Assembly (NCBI GenBank): GCA_002786025.1
Contig: NHNW01000023.1
Location: 372,001 to 436,000 of the forward strand
DNA: 64,000 nucleotides
Direction of reading: 5' to 3'
From: Zasmidium citrigriseum
Lineage: Eukaryota > Ascomycota > Dothideomycetes > Mycosphaerellales > Mycosphaerellaceae
In this document: piece by piece, positions 11,486-20,546 of the stretch
How the letters are laid out: the number at the start of each line of letters is the position of its first letter
How positions within the stretch are numbered: position 1 is the stretch's first letter
The notes under the pieces: generated by a model
Told to the model about the DNA's origin: nothing
Database searches by the model: none
Seen by the model: the letters and a program-made list of their open reading frames with translations, nothing else
Translations under genes and position numbers: made by a program

Positions 11486-11857
11486 TGGGATGGCAAGGAG
11501 ATGAGACGAGGCCATGAGGCTCGGAAATGAGCGGTCAAATAGGAGATTGTATGACCGTTTAGGGAGAAGAGTGGTATGTGTATGCTGTAGACCGGTCTTC
11601 CGAAGAGTAAAAGGCTCAGTCCGTTCACATGATAGTCATTTTCAGGGGTAGGTAGATGCACCCAAGTCGCCCGTCTCCACAAGAGAGTCACAAGCTAACG
11701 CAAGACACACTCTCGTTAGTCGCATAAATAGTTCCAATCTCTTGCCTTAACAGAATTTCAGTGTTCCACTTATTTTCCGAGCCACCACGCAGGTGTCAAG
11801 TCGCAAAGATCCTAACGAACAATAAGACCAGCAACATCAACCGATACAGCGCCAATC

Positions 11858-12076
11858 ATGTGTACCTCCTCGACCATCTGGTACACCATGCGTGTCGCTC
11901 TCTTCATCGTCACCGTCTACATCCTCGAGTCGCTGGTCACTCGCCTCAACGGCCACCTCGCCTTGATGCTGGTGGATATGGGAGCTGCTGGCTGCATCGA
12001 GATCGTCAAGCTGGGCACCTGGAGCATGTTTCTGTGCAATGTGAGGGTCCTTGCATACCTTTTTGTTGGCATTTGA
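11858..12076 (+). CDS. Small two-span membrane protein, tandem paralogue B (72 aa)
   Basis: 72 aa, spans at about 8-28 and 45-70, with the RL-x-x-H...DMGA-x-G loop shared with the preceding gene. The start is supported by a C/A-rich leader ending CGCCAATC before the ATG. The short soluble part makes an enzymatic role unlikely. Function unknown; membrane or vesicle localisation is an inference from hydrophobicity alone. Confidence 0.6.
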   Translation: MCTSSTIWYTMRVALFIVTVYILESLVTRLNGHLALMLVDMGAAGCIEIVKLGTWSMFLCNVRVLAYLFVGI

Positions 12077-12448
12077 ATAGAATATGAGAAGTTTGGAGGG
12101 GAGGAACGGGGAAGGCGGAGAAGGGGAGACTAGCCTGCTGTTCGGAGAGAAGACTTGCATGTTTTAGAACTAGGCGCTAGTCTGAGGAAGACAGAGACGC
12201 TTTTTTGCCCACATGAAAGTGGTAACGGACAGGCTTTCAGCAGAAACAAGATAGGGGCGACTCACCTGCTTTCATAAGACAGTCACAAGCTGTGCACAAC
12301 TCCTCGCGAACTGTACACTTACCTTTCCTCAACATTAACCTTTTCTTCCTCCGACCCACTTTCCAAATCATCGCTCGCAACGAGGCCAACAATCCAACTA
12401 TCAATTGCAGAGCCGCCCTCACTATACAACAAGACACGATCGCCAAAC
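12077..12448. other. Intergenic spacer with duplicated leader sequence
   Basis: 372 bp. Around 12,275-12,300 it contains AGTCACAAGCT preceded by a GCGACTCACCTG-like stretch, echoing 11,660-11,695 upstream of paralogue B. The similarity suggests the duplication included promoter DNA. Confidence 0.4.
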
Positions 12449-12682
12449 ATGTCCGATCAAGCGTCACAGCCCACCGCAGAAATGCCTTGGCCACTAGGCC
12501 CTGCTGTGACCATCTGCATCGGAGTCTTGCTCTTCGTCTTCTTCGGATGGCTCTTCGCCTTCCTCACCATCCACCACCACCGCCAGTTCCGACGTGGACG
12601 GGCATGTTGGAGGAGATCGGCGATCTCGCGACATTTGGATGCACAGCGGGACGAGGCTGCGGAGGGGGAGTATGAGTTGTGA
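12449..12682 (+). CDS. Small single-span membrane protein (77 aa)
   Basis: 77 aa. A short polar N-terminus precedes one strong hydrophobic span (about 15-42, with VTICIGVLLFVFFGWLFAFL), followed by a His/Arg-rich juxtamembrane segment and an acidic C-terminus. The ATG lies at the end of a long C/A-rich leader like those of its neighbours. No family recognised. Overlapping minus-strand frames are shadows of this compositionally biased region. Confidence 0.55.
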   Translation: MSDQASQPTAEMPWPLGPAVTICIGVLLFVFFGWLFAFLTIHHHRQFRRGRACWRRSAISRHLDAQRDEAAEGEYEL

Positions 12683-13254
12683 CGACGGGTTCGTGGTCGA
12701 GGAGTAAGGAACGGCTGGGAGAAAACGGTGTGGAGGGAGGAGAGAGCGGGATGCTTGGCACAAATGCTAGCTGGGAAGGCGCGGACGCAGCGAGAGGTTG
12801 TGCTGCGGTCGTCCGAGCACTGCCTTTGCATCTCATTCTACAGACTCATCAGAGGCAGACTCCTGGCGTGTGCGTCGAGCGAGATCCAGACGGCATCGAC
12901 CGAAAGTCGACTAAGCAGTGCCGACCTCAGCATTCAGCACAGGGCTTGGAAGATAAGCACGACCAGGCGAGGCTCGGGCCAAGATAGGAGTTGTAATGCT
13001 ACGATCATCAACATGCCATGTCCTAAATCGCTCGTGAAGTATCACAGAAGAGATGCGTCTCATGAGCTTGTGTAATTCACAAATAGTCGTTGTTCAGGTG
13101 CTCAGCTTTCATGTGCGAGTGGCGAGTAACACCGACGCCTGACTTCTTTTCCTCCGTCCAACCAAAGCCACCGACACCAAGTCATCCTTTTATTCAAAAG
13201 CACAGCTGGCCGCATCCACCATCACTGCATTGCAAGTCAAACCCCTCGGCGACG
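12683..13254. other. Intergenic, no gene recognised
   Basis: About 570 bp. Two frames of roughly 100 codons are present but have no recognisable content and an implausible amino-acid mix. Confidence 0.45.
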
Positions 13255-13524
13255 ATGTCAACACCATCCACCTCGACAATGCCTCCACCAGCCCCAGCCG
13301 CATTCTCGATCACCTGGACGCGGGTACTCCTCCTCATCATCACCGCCATCGGCCTGATCCCGCTATTCTTCAAGTGGGACGGTTGCCACTATCCGAAGAA
13401 GGCAGAGACTCAGAAGAGCATGGCAGACCCGAAGGGGCTCGACAACTTCTCGGGTCCCGTCGCCAGCTGGGCAGCTTTCGCGTCGGTCGTCTTCATGGCT
13501 GCGTGGTATTATCATCCCAGATAG
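13255..13524 (+). CDS. Small two-span membrane protein (89 aa)
   Basis: 89 aa. The N-terminus is Ser/Thr/Pro-rich with MPPPAPAA, spans lie at about 20-40 and 67-86, and the 25-residue loop is Lys-rich with WDGCHYPKK. The protein ends YYHPR right after the second span. It resembles its neighbours in size and topology more than in sequence. Unknown function. Confidence 0.55.
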   Translation: MSTPSTSTMPPPAPAAFSITWTRVLLLIITAIGLIPLFFKWDGCHYPKKAETQKSMADPKGLDNFSGPVASWAAFASVVFMAAWYYHPR

Positions 13525-14089
13525 GTGTGGATCGGTGACAGAGGGGACACGAGGTAAGAGGAGAACAGCGATTGTGCGATACGTTCTGACGAGATGAGTA
13601 GCAAGCACATGTTCCACTTCCAACGACCGCCGGCAGTTCCGATCGACATGGAAGCTCTCGAGGCATCAGCACAAGTGGATTGCGGCTATATCAGGATGGC
13701 CTCGAATAGGATCAATGCAGAAGTCTACAGAAAGGTACAGCAACTCAAGACAACTTCAATGGGACTTGATTCTACGAGGGTTACACTCGGGTCCGAAATC
13801 CCTGTCATTGCCCATGAGATCGCGTGAATCGCTTGTGAAGCCAAAAGCAAGTGAATACGCTGTCGTCGTCCTGTGACTCGAGAGCGTCGTCACCTGCTGC
13901 TCGAAGTATAACTATCCTTCGCATCGCCTCTCGAGACAATCAACTCAAGGCCACCGCAACCCGCTCGATTGTCGAGTTTCAGTCGCCCGAACCGCGGCAG
14001 TCTCCAAGGACGCCAGAACCTTGAATTAGCGTGCCAGACGAAGCACAGCAAGACAAGAAGCACTCCTGGCCAACTAACACCAATCCAGC
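13525..14089. other. Intergenic, no gene recognised
   Basis: 565 bp. A 77-codon frame (13,594-13,827) has no hydrophobic segment or known motif and was not accepted as a gene. The last 100 bp is a C/A-rich leader for the next gene. Confidence 0.45.
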
Positions 14090-14464
14090 ATGGCATCGCA
14101 GCAACTACAGCGCAACATGCCACTGCCACCCTCCTCGAGGATCCGTCGAACCAAGATAAAGCAGAACCGTCTCGGCTACCTCGCGACCTACTTGCGCAAC
14201 ATCTCCCTCCTCGTCGGCGCCGTTGTGTTCGTGGACTTGGCTCTGAAACACGGCAGCCGCTCGTCGCTGTCGCAGATCGTGCTAGAGAGCAAGTTTTGGG
14301 ACGCCGTCGACTTCTTCACCTACTTCCTCCTCTTTGCAATCTTGGCGGGTTTCGCTGCCTGTCTTGTTGCGCCGCTGTTGCAGCAAGTCAAGAGAGCCGG
14401 ATGGGCCAAGCGTGGGAAGGTCAGAAAGGGGAGGGTATGCCAAGGAAGACGGAGTCGGTGGTGA
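14090..14464 (+). CDS. Small two-span membrane protein with basic tail (124 aa)
   Basis: 124 aa. Residues 1-30 are basic, with PLPPSSRIRRTKIKQNR. Spans lie at about 37-53 and 72-95, and the C-terminus (about 100-124) is strongly basic. Same strand and general topology as the neighbouring small membrane proteins. ATG context (CAGCATGGCA) is good. No PPxY motif and no family assignment. Confidence 0.6.
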   Translation: MASQQLQRNMPLPPSSRIRRTKIKQNRLGYLATYLRNISLLVGAVVFVDLALKHGSRSSLSQIVLESKFWDAVDFFTYFLLFAILAGFAACLVAPLLQQVKRAGWAKRGKVRKGRVCQGRRSRW

Positions 14465-14770
14465 GAAGGGCTCGATTGAGTCGACTTCAATGCAGGAAAA
14501 GGAAGTTTGAAGCAAGAAGAGCATCGTAGGTATTGTGGATCCATATCGGTGGTAGGAAATCGAGAGGAGAGACAGGGCTTTGGTTTATTACATCGATCAG
14601 CAGCCGCAAACACCTGATTTGAAGATACAGATATGTCTATTGTGCTGCATATTCGTGCTTCCGAAGTACTTTGATGGTTCCTTCGCCGGTTGCTTGAGGT
14701 AAATTCAGGCCGTCTTCCATGCTCTATGACCTGGGCGTCCTGGAACGGCCGCTTCGTCGGAACAGCTTTA
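14465..14770. other. Convergent intergenic interval
   Basis: 306 bp between two genes running toward each other. Nothing beyond presumed 3' ends. Confidence 0.5.
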
Positions 14771-15502
14771 TCAGCGACCGCCAGCTACATCCAGCAACGA
14801 TCCGGTGACATATGACGACTCTGGCGAAAGTAACCACATAATCGCCTCAGCAACTTCATCAGCCTCTCCAGCTCTTCCAAGCGGCGTCTGTTGACCTAGT
14901 CGATCAGCTCGATTTGGATCGCCGGTCGTCGCATGGATTTCTGTCCTAATAAGCCCAGGTCTCACAGCGTTGACTCGAACTCCCAAAGGCCCTAGTTCTT
15001 TCGACAAGCCGAGCGTGAGTGTATCCATCGCTCCCTTTGATCCAGCATAGTCGACGTACTCGTTTGGTGCTCCTAGCCTGGATGCGGCGGATGAGACGAT
15101 GACGATGCTTGCATTCTTCTTTCCGGGTAGTCGCCTCGCTGCTTCTCGAGCACAGAGATATGCTCCCAGAATATTCGTATCGAAAATATTCCTTAGTCGT
15201 ACGGTGTCCATCTTTGCCAATGGCATAGCTGGTGCAGTTATACCGGCGTTGATGACGACTCCATTAATCGGACCGTAGGCTTTTTCGAAGGCGTCGAAGA
15301 CTCCGGCCACACCTGCTTCTTCTTTCACGTCGCCTTGCAGAGCAGTCGCATTGCCGCCGTATTTCTCGACTTCTTGCGCTGCTGATCGAGCCGAAGCTTC
15401 ATCTCGAGCGTAATTGACCCCGACGTTCCATCCTCGTTTGCCGGCCAGACATGCTGTTGCTCGGCCGATGCCACGACTGGCTCCTGTGACCAGAACGTTC
15501 AT
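14771..15502 (-). CDS. Short-chain dehydrogenase/reductase, FabG-like
   Basis: 243 aa, single exon, starting at the ATG directly before the Rossmann motif (MNVLVTGASRGIG); an in-frame ATG at 15586 would add 28 weakly conserved residues. Classical SDR features are all present: TGASRGIG cofactor loop, NAGI, the catalytic Ser in IVSSAAS, Y-A-G-S-K, the PG loop after RVNAVRPG, and the C-terminal SSYVTGSLLDVAGG. The basic residue pattern after beta-2 would suit NADP. Lack of introns, compact size and the family-typical VAGG ending make it look bacterial in type. It is the only minus-strand gene in this run. Substrate unknown. Confidence 0.85.
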   Translation of the reverse strand: MNVLVTGASRGIGRATACLAGKRGWNVGVNYARDEASARSAAQEVEKYGGNATALQGDVKEEAGVAGVFDAFEKAYGPINGVVINAGITAPAMPLAKMDTVRLRNIFDTNILGAYLCAREAARRLPGKKNASIVIVSSAASRLGAPNEYVDYAGSKGAMDTLTLGLSKELGPLGVRVNAVRPGLIRTEIHATTGDPNRADRLGQQTPLGRAGEADEVAEAIMWLLSPESSYVTGSLLDVAGGR

Positions 15503-16087
15503 GATGGAAGCATTCAGCCTTTGGTGATCGAGAACGACGTTCAAGGAGCATTTTGATGTTGTGTCTGGAACTTTGGAAGGAGTCATTCAGTGACGCATTG
15601 TGAAAGCGGGGTTGAACGAGGTTAAGCCTGACGCCAGTCTGAGCGGCAAGTGCGGGTCACATCAATATGGACCACAGGAAGGCTCATAACATGTGCTTAT
15701 AAAATCGAAACCGATTTGGGCTTTGCATCTGACGGACTGCTCCGAAAGAATGAGAGAAGTCTCGATGCGCTCTCGCGTTGCTGCTAACTCGGCCTCAGAG
15801 ATATGGACAATGGCATTGTTTGAGCTGCTGAACAAGAGCATTGACAGATGAAAGCCACGGCGACAGCGATACTCTGTGACTGTTTGCTGTGCTGTCTTTT
15901 GATGGCCTCGAGTCTTTAGGCGCAGGTGAATACCTTTGGCCTCACCTGTGATTCGCTTCATCGCATTCATCCGGCTTCCGACACTTAAGTCGCCGCCTCC
16001 TCTCTTCACTTCGCCTACAAACTTCTCCACAGAGTCCTTCGACAAATTCCAAAACAAGAACAACCAAACAAACTCGGCATCACCACC
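15503..16087. other. Divergent intergenic region, SDR to small membrane protein
   Basis: 585 bp that should contain both promoters. A 166-codon minus-strand frame overlaps the next gene's leader but has no recognisable content. Confidence 0.5.
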
Positions 16088-16552
16088 ATGTCGACCACGG
16101 CATCTCACAGGATGACGCCTCCACCAAGCTACTCCTACCTCTACCCTCTCGTTAGCTACCACACTCTCCCACCACCAAGCTACAACACCATGCCACCACC
16201 AGCAACTGTCCGTCGCAACATCCGACCATCGCGCTCAGCCTATGTTCGCGCCTTCCTCGCGACCGCTCACATCCTCTTCAACTTCGGCGCCATCTTCATC
16301 TTGACCTGGAGATTCAACGCCTTCATCGACTACATCAGCGACAACGTCGAGTCCATGACCGAGGTGATGGACATGTTCGCTCTCGCCGTTTCCATGCTCG
16401 CCATCTTTGGTGGATTGCTGTTCTGGTCCATCTACAAGCGCGCGCTTGAAATTTTCGCATTTGCGAATGGCGAGGGTGAGGAGTGGGTCGTCATTGAGGA
16501 TGAGGAGGCGGTGCCTGAGGGCTACACGGAGTCGATGTTCCTTAGAGAGTAG
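16088..16552 (+). CDS. Two-span membrane protein with two PPSY motifs (154 aa)
   Basis: 154 aa, ATG in a CCACCATG context. The N-terminal 50 residues are rich in Pro, Tyr and Ser with PPSY at 12-15 and 29-32. Spans lie at about 53-74 and 94-117 with an acidic 20-residue loop, and the C-terminus is acidic (GEGEEWVVIEDEE). The layout, PPxY-bearing tail plus paired helices, matches the gene at 10,500 and, with the tail moved to the C-terminus, that at 18,142. Family unknown; a WW-domain ligand role is inferred from the motif. Confidence 0.7.
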   Translation: MSTTASHRMTPPPSYSYLYPLVSYHTLPPPSYNTMPPPATVRRNIRPSRSAYVRAFLATAHILFNFGAIFILTWRFNAFIDYISDNVESMTEVMDMFALAVSMLAIFGGLLFWSIYKRALEIFAFANGEGEEWVVIEDEEAVPEGYTESMFLRE

Positions 16553-16943
16553 ATGCCATGGAGTTGTTGGAATACTGAGAGATTCATCACATTCGGCATC
16601 GAGCAAGGATGCGAGAAAGGCGTTTTGGGTTTGGGCAGTGCCTTAAGACTATGTGAGGATTGAGCCCTCGCTCGATATCGAGGGCGGAAAGTACTCACGA
16701 AACGAAATTTGGAAACTCAACAATTCTCATCTACTTTAGTCTCACTTCTCCGTCCGATCAATGTTCGTAGTCGTGCATGTGAAAGCCCAGTAGCGCCTAG
16801 CGAGTGAATTGATGCCGTCTCATAGCTTCAGTCCTCTCACTAAGCCCAATGCAGCCCAGCTGAAACCGTCTGTCCTCCTCGAATTTCAGCTTCGCTCTTT
16901 GACAGACAAACGCATCAATTCGTCCATCATCCCATCTCCAAAA
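16553..16943. other. Intergenic and presumed 5' leader of the NYN gene
   Basis: 391 bp. An in-frame ATG at 16809 would extend the following protein by 45 residues that look unstructured; I treat it as leader sequence. Confidence 0.5.
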
Positions 16944-17816
16944 ATGAAGAACGAAAACGACAACGTCGCAGTCCTCATCGACGGCGACAATGTCTCTTAC
17001 AAGCACATTGCCGGTCTGATGACAGAAGTCGCCAACTACGGCACCGCCAGCGTCAAACGCATTTATGCCGACTGGACAACGCCGCAAATGAAGGGCTGGA
17101 GAGAATGCCTTCTTGAGCACAGCATCGTGCCGATCCAGCAATTTGCATACACGACCGGAAAGAATGCCAGCGATGGAGCGATGATCATCGATGCCATGGA
17201 TCTGCTGTACACCGGCCGCTTCTCCAGCTTCTGCCTCGTCTCGAGCGACAGCGACTTCACCCGTCTCGCAGCCAGGATACGGGAACAAGGCATCGCTGTC
17301 TATGGCTTTGGGAACAGGAGTAATACGCATAGAGCTTTCATCGCTGCGTGCAATGAGTTCATCTATTTGGACGCACTCTCTGTGCAACTCGATGAGGCGA
17401 ACGAGACGGTCGCACCATTTCCTTCGACGCCCCAGAGACCAACACAGGCTAAGCAAGCAGATATGTCGCGAATCCCCCCACCGCCAACATTCAATTCACC
17501 CGGTCAGCATTATCCAGCAACTCTACCACTGCATCCCCGACCCGCAGCTCGTCTCGAACCTGGACAGCGGCCTCTCGATCAGGCAGCCCTCGACGGCCTC
17601 AAACAAGCCATCAAAGGCAGCACCATATACGAAGACGACTACGCCAACTTGGCAGACGTTGGAGCTCGTCTGATCAAGATCTCGCCTGACTTGAACGCAC
17701 GCAACTACGGATTTCCGAAGCTTCGCGATTTTGTTGAGGCATCTGGAATTGTTGATGTTAAGATGAAGACGAGGCATCCTGCTCCGCCTATTGCTTTGGT
17801 GCGCTTAAAGGAGTAG
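16944..17816 (+). CDS. NYN-domain putative ribonuclease with C-terminal LOTUS/OST-HTH domain
   Basis: 290 aa, single exon. Residues 5-150 form a NYN (LabA/DUF88) PIN-like nuclease: VLIDGDN carries the first acidic residues, and LVSSDSDFTRL the later pair. The linker (about 160-215) is Pro-rich. Residues 220-290 match an OST-HTH/LOTUS RNA-binding fold (YANLADVGARLIKISPD, YGFPKLRDFVEAS). NYN-LOTUS proteins are common in bacteria and occur in some fungi; they are predicted to cut or bind structured RNA. The start is chosen because the domain begins immediately after it. It lies between two PPxY membrane-protein genes. Confidence 0.85.
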   Translation: MKNENDNVAVLIDGDNVSYKHIAGLMTEVANYGTASVKRIYADWTTPQMKGWRECLLEHSIVPIQQFAYTTGKNASDGAMIIDAMDLLYTGRFSSFCLVSSDSDFTRLAARIREQGIAVYGFGNRSNTHRAFIAACNEFIYLDALSVQLDEANETVAPFPSTPQRPTQAKQADMSRIPPPPTFNSPGQHYPATLPLHPRPAARLEPGQRPLDQAALDGLKQAIKGSTIYEDDYANLADVGARLIKISPDLNARNYGFPKLRDFVEASGIVDVKMKTRHPAPPIALVRLKE

Positions 17817-18141
17817 AGGTCTGCCGGCGGATACTTTGAACAATACACTGCCATATTTGGTTACGGGAGAGGCCTCCATTCTGCGCTTGGCTCAGGTTGG
17901 ACAACCTTTAGTAATTCGCTATGACAAGAAAGCAGTATACAATCGAACGACCGGTTCCAAGCTTCGAATAGCTATTCACAACCCCGGTCACATTCTCCGT
18001 TAGTCACCGGACTGCCAGCACCCGAAAATGTATACCACGAAAGCATCCTCCCATATATCAACGCTCTGCATTCTGGCCACCGATCAGGTTCCCAGCTACA
18101 CAGCACTTCGGCCTATCACTAAACATCCTACGACGCCAAAC
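17817..18141. other. Intergenic, no gene seen
   Basis: 325 bp; includes an in-frame upstream ATG for the next protein (18,028) that adds 38 residues of low quality, so the later start was chosen. Confidence 0.5.
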
Positions 18142-18528
18142 ATGCCCTCCCTCACATTCTTCCCAGACTTCGTCGCCACACCAACCGGCCACGGCCGCAT
18201 TACCACCATGCTCATCATCGCCGGGCAAGTCCTCCTGGTCTTGATCGGCCTCATCTCAGTCATGATCTTCATCGCGATGATCCTCCTCGGCATTCAGGAG
18301 CTCATACGGGATGTTGCTGGGACCGACCATCTCTTCGAAGACATGCCCGGCTATACCACGGTGGCACTCTTTCTGTTCGGATTTACGATCCCGGTGTTTC
18401 TGGCGGCTATGGTGAGGGCGAGGGCCAATATTATGGCCCGGGACAGGTCGTCAGCCCAGAGTCATCCGGGAGATGAGGAGCAGGGGAGCGAGAGGGAAGA
18501 TCTGCCGCCTGCGTATTCTTCTCGGTAG
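18142..18528 (+). CDS. Two-span membrane protein with C-terminal PPAY motif (128 aa)
   Basis: 128 aa. Spans at about 22-50 and 71-91 flank an acidic loop (IRDVAGTDHLFEDMPG). The cytosolic-looking tail (92-128) is charged and ends REDLPPAYSSR, placing PPAY at 122-125. This is the last of the small membrane proteins in the run. A PPxY near the C-terminus of a small membrane protein recalls Rsp5 adaptors such as the Rcr proteins, but sequence similarity to them is not evident. Confidence 0.65.
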   Translation: MPSLTFFPDFVATPTGHGRITTMLIIAGQVLLVLIGLISVMIFIAMILLGIQELIRDVAGTDHLFEDMPGYTTVALFLFGFTIPVFLAAMVRARANIMARDRSSAQSHPGDEEQGSEREDLPPAYSSR

Positions 18529-19648
18529 ATGATGAAGTGTCTATGAGCCAGGTTTCGAGCGTGCAGAAGCTATAAATCATGTTTTCAAACAATTTGCAAG
18601 CCTTTAAATACCTTACATTGATGTTTTCCATCGATATTTCTTTTGAAAATGTAAACCGGTATAGTTGGACTGCGACTCCTCTTGGATAAAATCTCACAAT
18701 GCAACGTACACGCAACGAAGGACTTCTCAAAATCTCGAGATCCCAACCTTCAACGTCGAACGGTCATCCGCATCTCAACTGCCGATTCCTCATGATCCAC
18801 TGCCTTACGCACATTTATATATGAGACTTTGGCGAGACCATCGCTCGGAACTCTCTTACCGAGCCCTCAGTCTTGTGATTGACAAGAAAAACTACCCGAA
18901 GAGGAAGCTGTCAGCTTGGATGATCTTCGTAGCGCGGAGCTTATATCGACCTTCTAGTTCTAGAGCAGAAGGAGGGCCGATGATGGACGTCATCGACAGC
19001 AGAATCAAAGACCGTGAGAAGTAGCCAGAGCGTTCGAAACATGTTGTTGTACTGGACTTGCAAGCTGATGTGCTCTTAGCTCGAAGCAAAGTTGCTACAA
19101 ATAAGTATGAACGACTTCTTCGACAGTTTAAAAGAACAAGCAAGCTCAAGCTAGCACGAAGCTTCTTAAACTACATGTCGATCATTGCAACCACATGTAC
19201 TTGCAGCCGTCTATGGAGAGCATCTACTGCATCAAGTAACACGGCCGATCGAATGGATGGCCATCCAGCAAGGTCGTGGAGCGGTTCAGGCGACCAGTTG
19301 CATACCCGGCTACCGAGAGGGTAGTGTGGCATGCGAAAACCGCACTTCCTCCACATGCGATTCCCGTTTCAGGCTCTCGACCGATGGAGCGACTATTCTA
19401 TGCAGAGAGGATCCCTTCTAACGGTGCTTCTAGTGTGACTTCCAGACGGCGGTGCGTGATTTAGCCTGTGATCTTCGTTGGAGATGGCTGACGGCAGCGA
19501 TGTTCAGGCTGTATAGATCAGCAATGTACTCCTCACTTTCAGACATATAAGAAGACAAGCACTCGCCTTCAGATCCTTTGACATACCTAATAACCAAACA
19601 TTCCAAACGATCATACACTGCCTAATTCTTTCTCAACCGTCAACGATC
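18529..19648. other. 1.1-kb intergenic region, no gene recognised
   Basis: Both strands contain only short frames of 60-119 codons without recognisable content. The last 100 bp is the cutinase promoter and leader. Confidence 0.5.
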
Positions 19649-20426
19649 ATGGCTATCAACCAACTCTTGATTATCGTGGCTTGGGCCCTCTCTGCATCCG
19701 CATTGGCAGTCGAGAAGCGAGCAGCTTGCAGCAGCTACAGTACGCCCACTCCTCCAAACCACAAAAGCCATTCGTTCTCCTAACACCCACCAGCCCTCAT
19801 CGACACCCGCGGCACCGGCGAAGCCCAAGGCCCCTCAGCCGGCTTCCGCACCATGAACGCCAACATCATGCGCCAAGTCTCCGGCGGCAAAGAATACGAC
19901 ACCGTCTATCCCGCCGGCACGAACCAAGACTCCAGCGCTGGAACCGCAGACATCGTCAACCACATCCACAGTACCCTCGCTTCGAACCCAAATGAGTGCT
20001 TCATTCTGGAGGGATACTCGCAGGGTGCTGCTGCGACTGTCGATGCCATGCCGAAATTGACTGGAGCTTCGTTCAATGCTGTTAAGGGTGTGTTCTTGAT
20101 TGGTGACCCGGAGCATAAGAGTGGTTTGACTTGTAATGTTGATAATATGGGTGGGACGACGACGAGGAATGTTAATGGTCTTGAGTCGTATAAGGCTGGT
20201 ATCCCGAGCAACTGGGTGTCGAAGACATTGGATGTTTGCATTTACGTACGATTGATCCTTTCTGTGACGGTGCTCAATGCTGACCCTTGATTCGCAGGGC
20301 GATGGCGTATGCGACACGACCCACGGCTATGGAATCACTTCGCAGCACTTGCAGTACCCGAATGATGCCAGCACGCAGAACATGGGGACCAAGTTCGTCG
20401 TTGGAAAGCTGCAGGGCACTTCGTAG
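19649..20426 (+). CDS. Secreted cutinase-family serine esterase
   Basis: Three exons, 19649-19739, 19794-20245 and 20298-20426; 223 aa. The first exon is a signal peptide (MAINQLLIIVAWALSASALA) followed by a KR processing site. The catalytic elbow GYSQGA lies near residue 118, LIDTRGTGEAQGP opens the mature fold, and GDGVCDTTHGYG followed by QHLQYPND supplies the Asp and His region. Cutinases hydrolyse plant cutin polyester or other short esters; this short fungal form is typical of plant-associated and saprotrophic ascomycetes. Both introns are canonical and restore conserved sequence at the junctions. Converges on the amidohydrolase with 120 bp between stops. Confidence 0.9.
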
Positions 20427-20546
20427 AAGGGCTAAAAGAGCGGAGATTATGGAATATGTCTATCATCATGGGTCAGCAGTGTACGTTTCGCTGAGTTGTA
20501 CGACGTTGAGCGCAACTGTCATTCCTCACGTTGGGCAGTCCCCGTC

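Noticed and set aside
13594..13827. 77-codon frame between two small membrane proteins
   Set aside because: No hydrophobic span, unlike all neighbours, and no recognised motif.
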